Shown in pieces: positions 10,149 through 21,070 of a DNA stretch of 64,000 nt. Made by a program: the position numbers and the translations under genes. Numbering within the stretch: position 1 is the first letter of the stretch; every line of letters starts with the position of its first letter. The DNA comes from Methanobacteriaceae archaeon (GTDB lineage Archaea > Methanobacteriota > Methanobacteria > Methanobacteriales > Methanobacteriaceae): positions 1 through 64,000 of the forward strand of contig JASEJD010000005.1 of assembly GCA_030016715.1 (NCBI GenBank), written 5' to 3'. The notes under the pieces were generated by a model. That model ran no database searches, was not told where the DNA came from, and saw only the letters and a list, made by a program, of their open reading frames with translations.

Positions 10149-10403
10149 ATGAGATTTGATGTTCAAGTTAAAATCAGTCTAAAGAAAGGTATGTTAAATC
10201 CTGAAGCTTCAACTATACAAAGAGCATTAGCTCTTTTAGGATACGAGGTGGAAGATACAGATACCGTTGAAATTATTAAATTCAGATTGGATGAGGAAGA
10301 TAGGAATATTGCACTAAAAGAAGTTGATGATATGTGTCAACGCCTTTTATGCAACCCTGTGATTCATGATTATGAAATTGAAATAATAGAAGAGGAAAAA
10401 TAA
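10149..10403 (+). CDS. purS: FGAM synthase subunit PurS
   Basis: Small subunit of phosphoribosylformylglycinamidine synthase, which couples PurQ to PurL. The 84 residues follow the family plan: a first strand [18 protein letters not shown], then [15 protein letters not shown], then a final strand YEIEIIEE. It begins after a GGTGGTG ribosome binding site, and its stop shares a base with the ATG of purQ (TAATG), which implies translational coupling. PurL is not in the window. Confidence 0.95.
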   Translation: MRFDVQVKISLKKGMLNPEASTIQRALALLGYEVEDTDTVEIIKFRLDEEDRNIALKEVDDMCQRLLCNPVIHDYEIEIIEEEK

Positions 10404-11053
10404 TGAAAGTAGGTATCATTAGGTTTCCTGGATCCAACTGTGACCGGGATGTTTACCAAGCATTGGAACTGGCTGGTGGTCAACCAGAATATATATGGTG
10501 GAACCAGAAAGATCTCTCCCAAATAGATGCAGTGGTCATACCTGGTGGATTTTCTTACGGTGATTATCTTAGAGCCGGGGCCATAGCAGCAATAACACCG
10601 GTTATTGAGGGTATAAAGTCTCTAGTCAAAGATGAAAAACCAGTACTGGGAATATGTAACGGTGCTCAGATACTTGCAGAAGTAGGTCTGGTACCGGGAG
10701 TTTTCACTGTAAACATTAATTCAAAATTTATATGCCAATGGACGGATTTAAAGGTAGAAACAACTAGAACTCCATTTACCAGTATGTATAAAAAAGGAGA
10801 AATTATAAAGATGCCGATTGCACATGCAGAGGGCCGGTATTATGTTGATTACATCCAAGAACTGAAAGATAATGATCAAATAGTATTAAAATTTGCTTCT
10901 GAAAATCCTAATGGTTCAATGGAGGCCATAACTGGAGTTTGTGATCAAACTGGTCTAATATGTGCGGTGATGCCCCACCCAGAAAGGGCTTCTTTGACAA
11001 TACTAGGATCGGATGATGGTCTAAAATTCTTTAAGGGAATCGTTAATTATTAA
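10403..11053 (+). CDS. purQ: FGAM synthase glutaminase subunit PurQ
   Basis: Supplies ammonia from glutamine for FGAM synthesis. The class I amidotransferase triad is visible: nucleophile C85 in LGICNGAQ, and the His and Glu of VMPHPERA near the C-terminus. The N-terminal motif FPGSNCDRD and the oxyanion loop [14 protein letters not shown] are characteristic of PurQ. At 216 residues it is the short archaeal/Gram-positive form that needs PurS. Its ATG overlaps the purS stop. Confidence 0.96.
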   Translation: MKVGIIRFPGSNCDRDVYQALELAGGQPEYIWWNQKDLSQIDAVVIPGGFSYGDYLRAGAIAAITPVIEGIKSLVKDEKPVLGICNGAQILAEVGLVPGVFTVNINSKFICQWTDLKVETTRTPFTSMYKKGEIIKMPIAHAEGRYYVDYIQELKDNDQIVLKFASENPNGSMEAITGVCDQTGLICAVMPHPERASLTILGSDDGLKFFKGIVNY

Positions 11054-11146
11054 TTTAAATCAGTAACTTGAATTTTAATAAAGGAATTTATGGTTACATT
11101 CATGTTATTTAAAGAACTATTTTAATAAAATTATAATGGTGAACAT

Positions 11147-11851
11147 ATGGTGGTATATTTAATTGGTGCTGGGCCAGGTGATCCTGATCTTATAACTCTA
11201 AAAGCAGTTAAAATATTAAAAAAGGCTGATGTTGTAATTTATGATCGTTTAGCCAACGAAGAAATTCTTGCATATGCAACGGATGCAGAATTAATTTATG
11301 TAGGGAAAAAAGCAGGAGAACACTATAAAAGTCAAGATGAGATTAATCAGATTCTTTTAGAACAAGGAAAAAAGCATAATGTGGTGGTGAGACTTAAAGG
11401 AGGAGATCCATTTGTTTTTGGCAGGGGGGGAGAAGAGATGTTGGCTCTAATTAATGAAGGAATTAATGTTGAATTCATTCCTGGAGTTACCTCTGCTATT
11501 GGTGTTCCCACATCTGTAGGTTTGCCAGTAACCCATAGGGGAGTGGCTACTTCCTTTACTATTGTCACTGGCCATGAAGATCCTACCAAAAAAGAAAAAC
11601 AAGTAAAATGGGATTATACTGCAGATACAATAATAATATTAATGGGTGTTGGCAGATTAAAAGATAATGTGAAGGAGATAATGAAATACAGAGACTCAGA
11701 AACTCCAGTATGCGTCATAGAAAATGGAACACTCCCTAATGAAAGAGTAGTAATAAGTAATTTAGGAGATATCACCAAAAAGAAGATTAATACGCCTGCA
11801 TTAGTTATTATTGGAAATGTTGTTAAAGTATATAAGAAGGCCTTAAAATGA
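11147..11851 (+). CDS. cobA: Uroporphyrinogen-III C-methyltransferase (SUMT)
   Basis: Methylates uroporphyrinogen III twice to precorrin-2, the branch point to cobamides, coenzyme F430 and sirohaem-type tetrapyrroles. The start [17 protein letters not shown] is the SUMT signature, followed by [18 protein letters not shown] and [12 protein letters not shown]. The 234 residues match single-domain CobA without a CysG dehydrogenase part. Its end overlaps the hemD start by 4 bases (ATGA), so both steps around uroporphyrinogen III are co-translated. Confidence 0.95.
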   Translation: MVVYLIGAGPGDPDLITLKAVKILKKADVVIYDRLANEEILAYATDAELIYVGKKAGEHYKSQDEINQILLEQGKKHNVVVRLKGGDPFVFGRGGEEMLALINEGINVEFIPGVTSAIGVPTSVGLPVTHRGVATSFTIVTGHEDPTKKEKQVKWDYTADTIIILMGVGRLKDNVKEIMKYRDSETPVCVIENGTLPNERVVISNLGDITKKKINTPALVIIGNVVKVYKKALK

Positions 11852-12627
11852 ATGGATTCAAAGGTAAAGTAATAGGAATAACACGTCCTGCAGAGAGAAC
11901 TCAGGAGGCAGTGGATTTTATATCAGCAAATGGTGGTAAATCTATTGTAGCACCAACACTTGAACTAAGGATTTCTAACTCAGATTCGCTGGTAAAACTA
12001 TGCAGAATGGCGGAAAAACTTGACTGGTTAATCTTCACTTCACCTACGGCTATTATATCATTATTTAAACATTGTCCCAATTTAAATGATAAATTAAGTG
12101 CTGATTGTAAAATTGCAGTAATTGGCCCTAGAACTGGAAAATTTCTAACAGAATATGGGTTAAATGCAGATATTATCCCTGATAATTATACCGCAGAGGG
12201 GCTGCTGGATATTCTAATGGATCAAGATATGAAAAATAAAACAGTTGGCATCCCCCGCACCATGGTTGCCCGGGACGTATTGCCTGAAGGACTAAAAAAA
12301 CAGGGTGCAAATGTTTATCTGGCAGATGCATACAAATCAAGCATACCAGAAGATAAAACCAAAGTTCAAAATCTTATCAAATTAATCATTAACGGAAAGG
12401 TGGATGCTGTCACATTCACCAGCCCATTAACTGTGAATAATTTCTTTGAAATCGCTGGAAATAGTCAAAGAGATGATTTAATCAATATATTAAAAAGTGG
12501 AAAGGTATTAGTGGCAGCTATAGGTCCAGTTACATCTAAACCCCTAAAGGAGAGAGGTATTACCCCCATAATTCCTGAAAAATATACAGTTAAAGCCATG
12601 CTTACCGAGTTGATGAAAAAAATCTAA
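11848..12627 (+). CDS. hemD: Uroporphyrinogen-III synthase
   Basis: Cyclises hydroxymethylbilane with inversion of ring D. The sequence is weakly conserved, as usual, but the pattern is clear: [15 protein letters not shown] at the start, [10 protein letters not shown] near residue 55, [24 protein letters not shown], then in the second half [15 protein letters not shown] and [16 protein letters not shown]. The 259 residues match the family. It overlaps cobA by 4 bases and is followed 41 bases later by srp19. Confidence 0.93.
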   Translation: MNGFKGKVIGITRPAERTQEAVDFISANGGKSIVAPTLELRISNSDSLVKLCRMAEKLDWLIFTSPTAIISLFKHCPNLNDKLSADCKIAVIGPRTGKFLTEYGLNADIIPDNYTAEGLLDILMDQDMKNKTVGIPRTMVARDVLPEGLKKQGANVYLADAYKSSIPEDKTKVQNLIKLIINGKVDAVTFTSPLTVNNFFEIAGNSQRDDLINILKSGKVLVAAIGPVTSKPLKERGITPIIPEKYTVKAMLTELMKKI

Positions 12628-12668
12628 GCACTAACGTATTACATAAAGATGCTTGTGGAGGAGATAAT

Positions 12669-12947
12669 ATTAAAACTGTAATCTGGCCGGTTTATATTGA
12701 TGTTGAAAAATCAAAAAAACAGGGGAGAAAAATTGCTAAAAAATATGCGGTTCCTTCCCCAAAACTAAATGAAATATCAAAAGCAGCTAAAAAATTAAAA
12801 TTAAATCCAGAAATTGAAAAGCATAAATCTTATCCTTCTGAATGGTGGGAATCTTCAGGGAGAGTTTTAGTGGATAAGGAGTTTCCTAAAAGAGAAATCT
12901 TACAAAAAATTGCTAATCTGATAAAGGCTTCACGTTCCAAAAAATAA
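12669..12947 (+). CDS. srp19: Signal recognition particle 19 kDa protein, ATT start codon
   Basis: SRP19 binds the helix 6/8 tips of archaeal 7S RNA and helps SRP54 to bind. The 92-residue product reads TVIWPVYID at the start, then [16 protein letters not shown] and [16 protein letters not shown], all typical of archaeal SRP19. There is no ATG, GTG or TTG in frame between the upstream stop in hemD and this conserved start. The only codon that fits is ATT at 12669, giving (M)[10 protein letters not shown], and it has a strong GGAGGAG ribosome binding site at 12657-12663, 5-7 bases upstream. The gene therefore seems to use ATT. It lies behind cobA-hemD. A T-run follows the stop. Confidence 0.88.
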   Translation: MKTVIWPVYIDVEKSKKQGRKIAKKYAVPSPKLNEISKAAKKLKLNPEIEKHKSYPSEWWESSGRVLVDKEFPKREILQKIANLIKASRSKK

Positions 12948-12956
12948 TTTTTTTAA
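12948..12956 (+). terminator. Candidate oligo-T terminator after srp19
   Basis: A run of eight T begins directly after the TAA of srp19. Archaeal terminators are often plain T-runs without a hairpin. No stem is seen here. Confidence 0.35.
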
Positions 12957-13135
12957 TCCTAAGGCACCTACATTTTTTTGATCAATAATTTAATGTTTAT
13001 CTTCATTATATCCATGTTTTTCTTTGATAACTTGAAATATTTAATCCTATTAATCATATTGCATCAATAAAAATTTATATTAAATAATTTAAATAATTAT
13101 TATAATATATCTTGAATTGATAAGGGAGTTAATTA

Positions 13136-14560
13136 ATGAGTAGATGTTTACCTGGTCCAATGGAAAAAGCCTTTAATAGGGCTAATGAAATGGTAATTAA
13201 TTCTGAGGATATAAAAATTTATACTCATATTGACTGTGATGGTATATCTGCAGGTGCAATACTATCCTCAATGTTAGATCGACTGGAAAAAGACCATGAA
13301 ATTGAATTTATTACATTGGATCAAATTCCTGATATTGAAATCGATAATGAACTTTCTATTTTTTCTGATCTAGCATCCGGACAAGATCTTGATAAAAATA
13401 TTGAAAATATGAGTACTTCTTCTTCTAAAATACTTATTTTAGATCATCACCCTCCTTTTAGAAAATTAGGTTATAATCCTGCTTTAAAGGGAGAATTCTT
13501 AGAAATAAATCCTCATCACTATGGTATTGATGGTTCATTCCATATTTCAGGGGGTGGGATGTCTTATCTCTTAGCAAAAACATTTGGATTTAAAGATTTG
13601 AGTTGGATAGGTGTTTTAAGTGCAGTGGGGGATATGCAAAATAATTTATCAGGAAAATTAACTGGTATTAATAAGTATATATTAAATGATGCTGTTGAGG
13701 AGGGTCTAATTAGTTCTGTGAATGATCTTTCAATATACGGACGTCAAACCAGGCCAATATTTGTTGCTCTTTCCTATTTTGGAGATGTTAACCTTCCCAT
13801 AACTAATAATAAAACTGAATGTATTTTAATGTTAAAGAATCTTGGTATTCCCCGAAAGAATGGCAGAAAAACTCGTTGTTTATGTGACTTAACCCAAGAA
13901 GAAAAAACTAGTATTTTCTCGGAATTAATGAGAATGCTTAGCCGGGAAGTTCCATCAAAATATGTTAAATATATTCCTAGATTGATCACTGGAGAATCTT
14001 ACGATTTTCTAGCTGAAAGAAAATACACTCCTCTTCGGGATGCATCGGAATTTTCAACAGCAGTTAATGCATGCAGTCGTAACAAAAACCCTGAGGTTGC
14101 CCTTAAAGTACTTAAAGGTGATAGGGGCATTGTATTGGATGCAATGAAAGATTTATCCCATGAACACCGCAGATATTTAGCTGAAAGAATAGAATGGGTT
14201 GAAGGAGACGATAGAATAATTCATCTTAAAAATCTTCAATATTTTAATGGAAATGGAATAAAACAAGAAGTAGTTGGCACCATTGCCGGGATGATCTTAA
14301 GCCATGGTGATTGGAAAAAGCCTATCATAGGATTTACTGATATTGGTGATGATAAAAATGGAGTAAAGGTTTCACTTAGGTGTAGTCGTCTTCTGGCATA
14401 TGATGGTATAAACTTTGGTAATATCATTAAAAAGGTTGCAAAAAAGGTGGGAGGTACTGGTGGAGGACATTCAGTGGCTTGCGGTGCATACATTCCAGAA
14501 GATAAAACTAATGAATTTTTAAAATTATTTGATGAATCATTAAATGGTAGATTAGCCTAA
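13136..14560 (+). CDS. Archaeal RecJ-like DHH/DHHA1 nuclease
   Basis: A single-strand-specific exonuclease-type phosphoesterase of the DHH family; archaeal relatives include GAN, the nuclease that binds the GINS part of the replicative helicase. The metal motifs are present: [13 protein letters not shown] at residues 29-41, ILDHHPP near 103-109 (the DHH motif itself), [10 protein letters not shown] and AVGDMQNN. The C-terminal DHHA1 domain ends with [16 protein letters not shown], which grips the nucleic acid. The 474 residues fit archaeal RecJ proteins. The ATG has AAGGGAG upstream. Which of the archaeal RecJ paralogues it is cannot be decided here. Confidence 0.85.
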   Translation: MSRCLPGPMEKAFNRANEMVINSEDIKIYTHIDCDGISAGAILSSMLDRLEKDHEIEFITLDQIPDIEIDNELSIFSDLASGQDLDKNIENMSTSSSKILILDHHPPFRKLGYNPALKGEFLEINPHHYGIDGSFHISGGGMSYLLAKTFGFKDLSWIGVLSAVGDMQNNLSGKLTGINKYILNDAVEEGLISSVNDLSIYGRQTRPIFVALSYFGDVNLPITNNKTECILMLKNLGIPRKNGRKTRCLCDLTQEEKTSIFSELMRMLSREVPSKYVKYIPRLITGESYDFLAERKYTPLRDASEFSTAVNACSRNKNPEVALKVLKGDRGIVLDAMKDLSHEHRRYLAERIEWVEGDDRIIHLKNLQYFNGNGIKQEVVGTIAGMILSHGDWKKPIIGFTDIGDDKNGVKVSLRCSRLLAYDGINFGNIIKKVAKKVGGTGGGHSVACGAYIPEDKTNEFLKLFDESLNGRLA

Positions 14561-14611
14561 AAATTAATTATTAGATAAATAATAATTTGAAATTAGATTA
14601 TTGGTGTATTT

Positions 14612-15412
14612 ATGAGTGTTTTTAAGAAAAAAGGGGAACTAACACAGTTCCAAATATTGGCTGAAATAGCCAAGAATGAGCCCCATCTACGTCAAAAAGA
14701 TATAGCTAAAAAATTAGGGATAACAGTACAAGCTGTTTCTGAAAATATAAAAAACTTGGTTGATGAAGGATATGTTGAAACCAAGATGGGCCGTTCCCGT
14801 TATAAGATCACAAAAAGAGGCATTGACAAAGTAAAAATGGATGCAGGTGACTTGAAAAGATTTGCAGATGAAGTACTCAATATAATGAGTACCTATAAAT
14901 CTATATGGCCGGCAATAGCAAGGGAAGATCTTAAAGCAGGCGATCAAGTTGGTTTGATAATGGAAAATGGAACATTATACGCTGGCAAAAATGAATCATC
15001 CGCTTATGCTGAGGTTTTATATGATGCATATAAAGGTGAGGATGTGGCATTGATTAAATTAGGGGGAACAATTGACCTCGAACCAGGGGAAGTTACCATA
15101 TTAGTATTACCAACTATTAACCAAGGGGGATCAAGATCCATTGATTATGGAAAAATAGAAAATATCTTGAAAAAAGATTTTGAAAAGGTAGGAATAATGG
15201 GCACTGTTTCAAGGGCGGTAGTTGATAAGTTAAATATAAAACCTGATTTTGAGTTTGCAACACCTCATGCCACAGTTGCCGCTTCAAAAAGGGGTCTAAA
15301 TATACTGGTATTTACTGTTGGTAAAATGAACAGAAGCATAACTCGTAAATTAGATGAAAATGGAATAGAATATAAATTATATGACGTTTTTCGAGAGAAT
15401 TTAGATAGTTAA
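14612..15412 (+). CDS. HTH transcriptional regulator (COG1497-type)
   Basis: A 266-residue predicted regulator with an N-terminal winged helix: residues 12-62 include [20 protein letters not shown] (recognition helix) and the wing [21 protein letters not shown]. The remaining two thirds form an alpha/beta domain of unknown function, with [15 protein letters not shown] near the end, that I remember only as a conserved euryarchaeal extension. No catalytic motif is apparent. It follows the RecJ-like gene by 51 bases in the same direction. The ligand and target genes are unknown. Confidence 0.72.
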   Translation: MSVFKKKGELTQFQILAEIAKNEPHLRQKDIAKKLGITVQAVSENIKNLVDEGYVETKMGRSRYKITKRGIDKVKMDAGDLKRFADEVLNIMSTYKSIWPAIAREDLKAGDQVGLIMENGTLYAGKNESSAYAEVLYDAYKGEDVALIKLGGTIDLEPGEVTILVLPTINQGGSRSIDYGKIENILKKDFEKVGIMGTVSRAVVDKLNIKPDFEFATPHATVAASKRGLNILVFTVGKMNRSITRKLDENGIEYKLYDVFRENLDS

Positions 15413-15448
15413 CATAATATATGGAAAATATATTAATTGAGTAAATTT

Positions 15449-15880
15449 CTATAAATTGTAAACATATTCTGCTGGAACTATAGTTGCTTTACCCTCTCTT
15501 AGAACATTAATTAAATGGTCAATATCTTCAGTTCGAAGTAAAACAATTGCTTTTTCTTCTTTTTCATCTACAAATGCATATAAATATTCAAGATTGATAT
15601 CAGATTTATTTAATATTTTCAGCACTGATGCTAATCCACCAGGCTGGTCTGATAATTCAACGGCAATAACTTCATTCATTTTAACAATGAAATTGTTGTC
15701 TTCAAGTATCTTTTTTGCTTTTCCTGGGTCAGGGACTATTAATCTTAAAATTCCAAAATCAGAGGTATCGGCAATGGATAATGCTCTAATATTGATTCCA
15801 GCTTCACCTAAAATATTGATAGCTTTCCATAATCTTCCTTTCTTATTCTCTAAAAATATTGATAACTGTTTCAACTTCAT
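15449..15880 (-). CDS. Tandem ACT domain protein
   Basis: A 143-residue protein made of two ACT domains: residues 1-65 ([20 protein letters not shown], then [21 protein letters not shown]) and residues 70-140 ([20 protein letters not shown], then [10 protein letters not shown]). ACT domains bind amino acids and regulate linked enzymes. It lies 37 bases downstream of the aryl-CoA ligase gene on the same strand. In many methanogens this pair goes with indolepyruvate oxidoreductase genes and reactivation of aryl acids to aromatic amino acids, so it probably senses an aromatic amino acid; that is inference. Confidence 0.85.
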   Translation of the reverse strand: MKLKQLSIFLENKKGRLWKAINILGEAGINIRALSIADTSDFGILRLIVPDPGKAKKILEDNNFIVKMNEVIAVELSDQPGGLASVLKILNKSDINLEYLYAFVDEKEEKAIVLLRTEDIDHLINVLREGKATIVPAEYVYNL

Positions 15881-15917
15881 TTCAAAAAACTCCTTCCTTT
15901 TTAAGTTATGTCCTTAT

Positions 15918-17216
15918 TCATATTTCACGTTTATCAATAACCCTAACTGCTTTTCCTTCACTTCTAGGAATAGTTTTTGGTTCTACTAATGTAACATTAA
16001 CTCTTAATCCGATTTCATCTTCGATATAGCTTTCAATCCTATTTTTAATTCCTATCAATTCCTTCACTTCATCAGAGAAAAGTTTCGGTGATGCTTCAAC
16101 TCTTACTTCAAGTTCATCCATGAGATGGGGCCTAGTAACGATGATCTGGTAGTGGGGTTCCAATCCATCTATATTTAGGAGGGCTTTTTCAATCTGGGAG
16201 GGGAAGACTGAAACTCCCCTAATTTTTAGCATATCGTCTGTACGTCCGGTGATTCGTTCCATCTTTATAAATGTTCTGCCACAGTCACATTTATCATTTT
16301 TAAGAGCAGTGATGTCTTTGGTTCTGAATCTTATTATAGGCATTCCTTCACGGGTAAGAGTGGTGAGAACCAGTTCTCCTTTTTCACCTAATGGGACTGG
16401 TTCTAATGTTTCAGAATTTATAATTTCGGGATAGAAATGGTCTTCAAATACATGCAATCCACTTTTTTGGTCACATTCTATGGCAACACCAGGACCCATG
16501 ATCTCTGTTAACCCATAGATATTGAAGGCTGGCACACCATACCTTCTCTCGATTTCTTGTCTCATTTCTTCTGTCCACATCTCTGCTCCAAATCCAACGG
16601 CTTTTAGATTAGACTTTTTAGGATCTATACCTTCACTATTAGCTACTTCGGCTAAATAAAGGCCATAAGAGGGGGTGAAAATCATGAGGGTGGAGCCAAA
16701 ATCGCATAATATTTCAATCTGTCTTTTTGTTTGCCCTGTGGATATAGGGATTACAGTGGCCCCGATTTTTTGTGCACCATAATGTACCCCAAATCCTCCG
16801 GTAAATAGGCCATATCCATGAGTATTCTGTATAATATCCTCATCAGTAAGTCCCATCATGGTTAAACCACGGGCCATAACTTCACTCCATATATCAATAT
16901 CCTTCTGAGTATAACCAGACACAACTGGTTTGCCGGTCGTCCCTGATGAGGTATGGACTTCTATTATATCTTTGCGTGGAACTGCAAACATTCCAAAAGG
17001 ATATGCTTCTCTTAAATCATTTTTTGTGGTAAATGGCAGTTTTTCTATGTCTTTTAGTGTTTGGATGTCTTCTGGTTTGAGTTTAATATCATCAAATTTC
17101 TTTCGATAATATGGAACATTTTCATATGCAACTTTAACAATTTCTTGTAATCTTTCTAGTTGTAACTGTTCTAATTCATCTTTGGCTATACATTCTGCTT
17201 CTTCATTCCAGATCAT
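15918..17216 (-). CDS. Phenylacetate-CoA ligase family enzyme
   Basis: Activates an aryl acid such as phenylacetate with ATP and CoA. The 432-residue adenylate-forming enzyme has the P-loop [16 protein letters not shown] near residue 88, the [10 protein letters not shown] motif near 233 and the C-terminal FRTKDIT and [20 protein letters not shown] that match PaaK. In methanogens such enzymes are thought to feed aryl acids into aromatic amino acid synthesis with indolepyruvate oxidoreductase. The partner here is the ACT protein just downstream. Its start has GGTGA upstream (in the complement of 17222-17226). Confidence 0.88.
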   Translation of the reverse strand: MIWNEEAECIAKDELEQLQLERLQEIVKVAYENVPYYRKKFDDIKLKPEDIQTLKDIEKLPFTTKNDLREAYPFGMFAVPRKDIIEVHTSSGTTGKPVVSGYTQKDIDIWSEVMARGLTMMGLTDEDIIQNTHGYGLFTGGFGVHYGAQKIGATVIPISTGQTKRQIEILCDFGSTLMIFTPSYGLYLAEVANSEGIDPKKSNLKAVGFGAEMWTEEMRQEIERRYGVPAFNIYGLTEIMGPGVAIECDQKSGLHVFEDHFYPEIINSETLEPVPLGEKGELVLTTLTREGMPIIRFRTKDITALKNDKCDCGRTFIKMERITGRTDDMLKIRGVSVFPSQIEKALLNIDGLEPHYQIIVTRPHLMDELEVRVEASPKLFSDEVKELIGIKNRIESYIEDEIGLRVNVTLVEPKTIPRSEGKAVRVIDKREI

Positions 17217-17344
17217 GTTCTATCACCTGATTTATATTGATATGGATTAATAGATTCCTTTTTAACCTAATAACTACTAATAAATAAGTTTGATATCTAA
17301 AAAATTATTGTTACTTAATATTTATTGGATTAATATAAAATTTA

Positions 17345-17361
17345 CTAAAAAAAATTTTTAG
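17345..17361 (-). terminator. Hairpin with oligo-T downstream of sod
   Basis: CTAAAAA and TTTTTAG form a 7-bp stem with a 3-base loop. Read on the minus strand it includes eight consecutive T and lies 120 bases past the superoxide dismutase stop, before the ligase gene. Plausible but weak terminator. Confidence 0.3.
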
Positions 17362-17480
17362 ATTCTAATGGAAAAACATCTAATAAATGATATATAGAAA
17401 AAGATTTGTATTTTTCCAAGTAAATTTTAGAGAATACTATGTTTCTAAAATAAAAATAGAAAAATAAATAAAAATTTGAG

Positions 17481-18095
17481 TTAGGGAGAGTTTAGCCAAG
17501 TCTCTGTTCTCTTGTTTACTTCTTCCCAGTTAACAATTTTCCAAAATGCATCAACAAAATCCGGTCTTACATTTTTGTAATCAATATAGTAAGCATGTTC
17601 CCAGACATCCAGGACCATGAGTATTCTGAAGTTGGGTATTACATTTACATTATGTTTCTCAATTTGCATAATGAAAAGTCGGTCAGTACCCCGGCAAAGT
17701 GTTAATGCGGCCCATCCGGAACCTTCCACGCTGTTAGCAGCTTGTGTAAATTCATTTTTGAATCTTTCAAAGCTTCCAAAGTCTTTTTCAATATATTTAG
17801 CTAATGTTCCTTGTGGTTCTCCTCCACACTTGCTGGCGGGTCCCATGTTTTCCCAGAATAATTTGTGCAACATGAATCCTCCTACATGGAAGGACAATTC
17901 TTTGGCCACAGCCTTGACATCAAATTCAATATTTTGATCCCTTTTGTCAAATTTTTCTAGCAAGGCATTTGCACCAGTCACATATCCTTGATGGTGTATA
18001 GTATGATGTATTTTTAGCTGTTCTTCTGATATGTAGGGCTCTAAATCTTTATAGCCATACTCTAATTCAGGCAGTTCATATATTTTTTTCCCCAT
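17481..18095 (-). CDS. Superoxide dismutase (Fe/Mn family)
   Basis: Converts superoxide to hydrogen peroxide and O2 in the cytoplasm. The start of the longest frame, a GTG at 18104, lies inside the ribosome binding site AGAGGTG, so the ATG at 18095 ([20 protein letters not shown]) is preferred, giving 204 residues. Metal ligands match the family: His in [13 protein letters not shown], His in [13 protein letters not shown], and Asp and His in [17 protein letters not shown]. The metal (Fe or Mn) cannot be fixed by eye, though methanogen enzymes usually use Fe. It is the last gene of the oxygen-defence island, 16 bases downstream... of the peroxiredoxin gene in transcription order. Confidence 0.94.
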   Translation of the reverse strand: MGKKIYELPELEYGYKDLEPYISEEQLKIHHTIHHQGYVTGANALLEKFDKRDQNIEFDVKAVAKELSFHVGGFMLHKLFWENMGPASKCGGEPQGTLAKYIEKDFGSFERFKNEFTQAANSVEGSGWAALTLCRGTDRLFIMQIEKHNVNVIPNFRILMVLDVWEHAYYIDYKNVRPDFVDAFWKIVNWEEVNKRTETWLNSP

Positions 18096-18120
18096 TTTTT
18101 TCACCTCTTATACCTTTTAT

Positions 18121-18807
18121 TTACCACTTATGATAATTTCGGTAACATAGCCACCAATCATAGCATTTATATTGTTCAGTTCGTTTTTTTGCAGTTTCAA
18201 CATCAGTAGCTGGAGGAATTATAAGTCCTTTACCAATTAGTTCATTATTTGGCCAGTTAGCAGGTATAGCCACTGATTTTTCTTCGATAGTTTTAAATCC
18301 TTCTATCATTCTAAGAATCTCATCCATATTCCGTCCTAATTCTTGAGGATAGTACAATATGGCCCGTATAATTCCACTAGAATCAACAATAAACACTGCA
18401 CGAACAGTATTAGTTGCTTTAGATGGATGTATCAATCCTAATGTATTAGCAACCTTCCCTGTATCTGCAATCACTGGAAATTGGATTTCAACATCCATTT
18501 TTTCCTTAATCCATTCAATCCATTTAAGGTGTGAAAATACTTGATCCACACTTAAACCTATCAATTCACAATTTAATTCTTTAAATTGTTCATATCTATT
18601 TTGGAATGCAATAAATTCAGTGGTACAAACTGGTGTAAAATCTGCTGGGTGGCTAAAAAGTATGAACCATTTTCCTTTCAATTCTTCAGGTAATTTCATC
18701 ATACCCTGAGTAGTTTGGACCTCCATCTTAGGAAACTTATCACCAATTAAAGGCATTCCTTTTCCTTTTTTCTTAATTTTTTTCAATTCATATATTTTTT
18801 CTCCCAT
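18121..18807 (-). CDS. Peroxiredoxin (Prx6/archaeal AhpC type)
   Basis: Reduces hydrogen peroxide and organic peroxides. The peroxidatic Cys61 sits in [13 protein letters not shown]. The archaeal C-terminal arm ends [13 protein letters not shown] with two more Cys that can resolve the disulfide. The usual N-terminus MPLIGDKFP appears only at residue 18. The 17 residues before it are an extension, and their first codons nearly repeat the start of the sod gene. The longer start has a strong GGGGGA site, and the inner ATG at 18756 also has a purine-rich site, so either could be used. Between ferritin and sod on one strand. Confidence 0.92.
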   Translation of the reverse strand: MGEKIYELKKIKKKGKGMPLIGDKFPKMEVQTTQGMMKLPEELKGKWFILFSHPADFTPVCTTEFIAFQNRYEQFKELNCELIGLSVDQVFSHLKWIEWIKEKMDVEIQFPVIADTGKVANTLGLIHPSKATNTVRAVFIVDSSGIIRAILYYPQELGRNMDEILRMIEGFKTIEEKSVAIPANWPNNELIGKGLIIPPATDVETAKKRTEQYKCYDWWLCYRNYHKW

Positions 18808-18868
18808 TAAAATTCCCCCTTTTTTTTAAGTCTTTATTTTACTGGAATAATTTTTTTCAGGATTTATT

Positions 18869-19378
18869 TTATTCAGAAGATGGTGGGTTAAACATTCTCT
18901 GACCAAATTCATTATCTAGCATTAAAATACTTGATGCATCTTTACCTGCCAGTTTAACTTTGTTGAGTATTCCACTGGAAGATTCTTCTTCTTCAACTTG
19001 CTCCTCAACAAACCACTGTAAGAAATTATTTGTAGCATGATCTTTTTCTTCAATTGATAGATTAACAAGGTCATTTATTAAACCAGTAACCTTTTGTTCA
19101 TGGGCATAAACATGTTCAAATACATCTAAGGGTGATTCCCATTCAGTCTGGGGTTTTTCAATTTCTTCTAGAATAACTCTTCCACCTCTCTGGATAATGT
19201 AGTCATGAATCTTCATTCCATGGGATAGTTCCTCTTGGGCTTGTATTCTCATCCAGTTTGCAAATCCACCTAAATCAATGGATTCAAAATAGGCATTCAT
19301 TGCCAGATATAGATATGCAGAATATAACTCTGCATTCAGTTGACTGTTTAATGCATCTTCTATTTTTTCTCCTAGCAT
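18869..19378 (-). CDS. Ferritin (bacterial non-haem FtnA type)
   Basis: Stores iron and oxidises Fe(II), keeping it away from peroxide. The 169-residue protein has the four-helix ferritin plan with ligand motifs [14 protein letters not shown] (Glu), [12 protein letters not shown] (Glu, His), VYAHEQKVT and [13 protein letters not shown]. The start [11 protein letters not shown] has an AAGGAG site 8 bases upstream. It lies between the F420H2 oxidase and peroxiredoxin genes on the same strand, as part of an oxygen-defence group. Confidence 0.94.
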   Translation of the reverse strand: MLGEKIEDALNSQLNAELYSAYLYLAMNAYFESIDLGGFANWMRIQAQEELSHGMKIHDYIIQRGGRVILEEIEKPQTEWESPLDVFEHVYAHEQKVTGLINDLVNLSIEEKDHATNNFLQWFVEEQVEEEESSSGILNKVKLAGKDASSILMLDNEFGQRMFNPPSSE

Positions 19379-19397
19379 ATTAAAAACTCCTTTTTTT

Positions 19398-20585
19398 TTA
19401 TTTACTTACCATATTAATTGATTTATTTAATAAAACAATTTTATCAGCTAATTTTTCAATTTTTTCAAGATCCTCATCTCTTGGCTGTCCCTTAACTAAA
19501 ACCGGTTCAATTATTTCAACATTTAAATTGGATAACATATTTTCTAAATGTTCCACTGTTCTTCCACCCCATCCATAAGATCCAATAATTGATAAGTATT
19601 TGATTTTCGGTTTTAGAATGTTTGTTAAGTAGGTAACATAAACTGCTAATGGATGTGGACCAGTTAAAACAGTAGGAGTGGCAATAATAAGTGTTGAAGC
19701 GTCCACCAGTGTTTCAGCTATATCTCCAATCTCCGTATTTGTCAGATTAAAAGGTTTAACCACCATATTTCTATTCATAAGGGATTCTATAAGATGATCT
19801 ACCATCACTCTGGTACTGCCGTGCATTGAAACATAGGGAAGAATAACCTCGGGTTTGGTTCTATCAGAAATCCATTCTTTATACAACCCTATGATATATT
19901 CAACATTTTTATGAAGCGGGCCATGACTGGGGGCTATAATGTCAATATCCAATTTACTGATCTTATTAATATTTCCAACTATCACTTTACGAAAGGGCAT
20001 CATTATCTCGGCATAATATCGCTTTAACGGAGAGTATATTGTTTTTGTATCTTCTATGAATAATTGACTTTCTGCTAGATGAGAACCAAAGAAATCACAG
20101 CTAAAAAGTATTTTATCCTCTTTTAGATAGGATACCATTGTTTCAGGCCAATGAACCCATGGAGTGAATAAAAATTGCAGTGTTTTATCACCCAGAGATA
20201 GGCTTTCCCCATCAGAAACTGTTAAAAAATTTTCTTCGGGTATAAATAATAAATTTTTAAGCAATTCTTTGCATCTTTCATTAGTTACAATAACTGCCTC
20301 GGGGTATAATTCTATAATTTCTGGCAATGATCCAGAATGATCCTGTTCCGCATGATTAACTATGATATAATCTACTTTAACATTAATATTTTTAAGTTTA
20401 CTAATTAATTCATGAGTTTTACTAGGATCAACAGTGTCAATCAAAGCATTTTTTGAACTGCCTAAAATAAAATAAGAGTTATAACTGGTGCCTCGTGGGA
20501 TGGTTATTAGTTCATCAAATAATATTCGATCCCAATCTTGGGATCCTAAAAAATAAATATTTGGTTTAATTGTCCTAAGAGACAT
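19398..20585 (-). CDS. fprA: F420H2 oxidase (flavodiiron protein)
   Basis: Reduces O2 to water with reduced coenzyme F420. The N-terminal metallo-beta-lactamase-like half holds the diiron ligands in NHAEQDHSG (H78, E80, D82, H83) and the later [14 protein letters not shown] and PSHGPLH. The C-terminal flavodoxin-like half begins near residue 250 ([15 protein letters not shown]) and includes [12 protein letters not shown] for FMN. The 395 residues fit methanogen FprA, which uses F420H2 directly; assignment as F420H2 rather than rubredoxin oxidase is by taxon. Three rubredoxin genes lie directly upstream on the same strand and may be alternative electron donors. Confidence 0.93.
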   Translation of the reverse strand: MSLRTIKPNIYFLGSQDWDRILFDELITIPRGTSYNSYFILGSSKNALIDTVDPSKTHELISKLKNINVKVDYIIVNHAEQDHSGSLPEIIELYPEAVIVTNERCKELLKNLLFIPEENFLTVSDGESLSLGDKTLQFLFTPWVHWPETMVSYLKEDKILFSCDFFGSHLAESQLFIEDTKTIYSPLKRYYAEIMMPFRKVIVGNINKISKLDIDIIAPSHGPLHKNVEYIIGLYKEWISDRTKPEVILPYVSMHGSTRVMVDHLIESLMNRNMVVKPFNLTNTEIGDIAETLVDASTLIIATPTVLTGPHPLAVYVTYLTNILKPKIKYLSIIGSYGWGGRTVEHLENMLSNLNVEIIEPVLVKGQPRDEDLEKIEKLADKIVLLNKSINMVSK

Positions 20586-20615
20586 ATTAATCCATCTTTC
20601 TAAAATATATAATAT

Positions 20616-20777
20616 TTAATCCATTTTTTTAAATTGATCCTTACCCACACCACATATGGGACAGATCCAGTCTTCAGGTAACTCCTCAAAAGAGGTTCCA
20701 GGATCTATTCCTGATGTTGGATCACCTTCTTCGGGATCATATACATATCCGCACATTTCACAAATGTATTTATCCAT
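20616..20777 (-). CDS. Rubredoxin 1
   Basis: A 53-residue one-iron electron carrier: [19 protein letters not shown], then CPICG near the end, giving the CxxCG and CPxCG iron knuckles. I start at ATG 20777 and not seven codons earlier, because GGAGG lies 8 bases upstream of this ATG and the family begins here. It is the closest of three rubredoxins to fprA, 30 bases away, and likely co-transcribed with it. Confidence 0.95.
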   Translation of the reverse strand: MDKYICEMCGYVYDPEEGDPTSGIDPGTSFEELPEDWICPICGVGKDQFKKMD

Positions 20778-20892
20778 TTTTTTGCCTCCACTATGCATTT
20801 ATCCATCAATTCATACCTAATCCAGTTTATTTATCTTAAAAAATTCATTACAAATATACAATTTATAAATAAACTATTATTTTAATCTTCTA

Positions 20893-21051
20893 TTATATTT
20901 TTACAAATGATCTTTTTGGAGCACCACAAGAGGGACATCTCCAATCATCTGGCAACTCTTCAAATGGTGTGCCGGGTTTGATTCCAGAACGTTCATCCCC
21001 TACTTCTGGGTCGTATATATAACCGCAAATTTTACATTTATATCTATCCAT
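20893..21051 (-). CDS. Rubredoxin 2
   Basis: A short gene of 52 residues read directly from the complement strand: [40 protein letters not shown]. Both iron knuckles (C6, C9 and C39, C42) are present. GGTGAG precedes the ATG. It stands between the two other rubredoxin genes on the same strand, with 115 and 19 bases of spacing, so it was probably formed by tandem duplication. Confidence 0.94.
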   Translation of the reverse strand: MDRYKCKICGYIYDPEVGDERSGIKPGTPFEELPDDWRCPSCGAPKRSFVKI

Positions 21052-21070
21052 TCACTCACCTTTTAAGATT

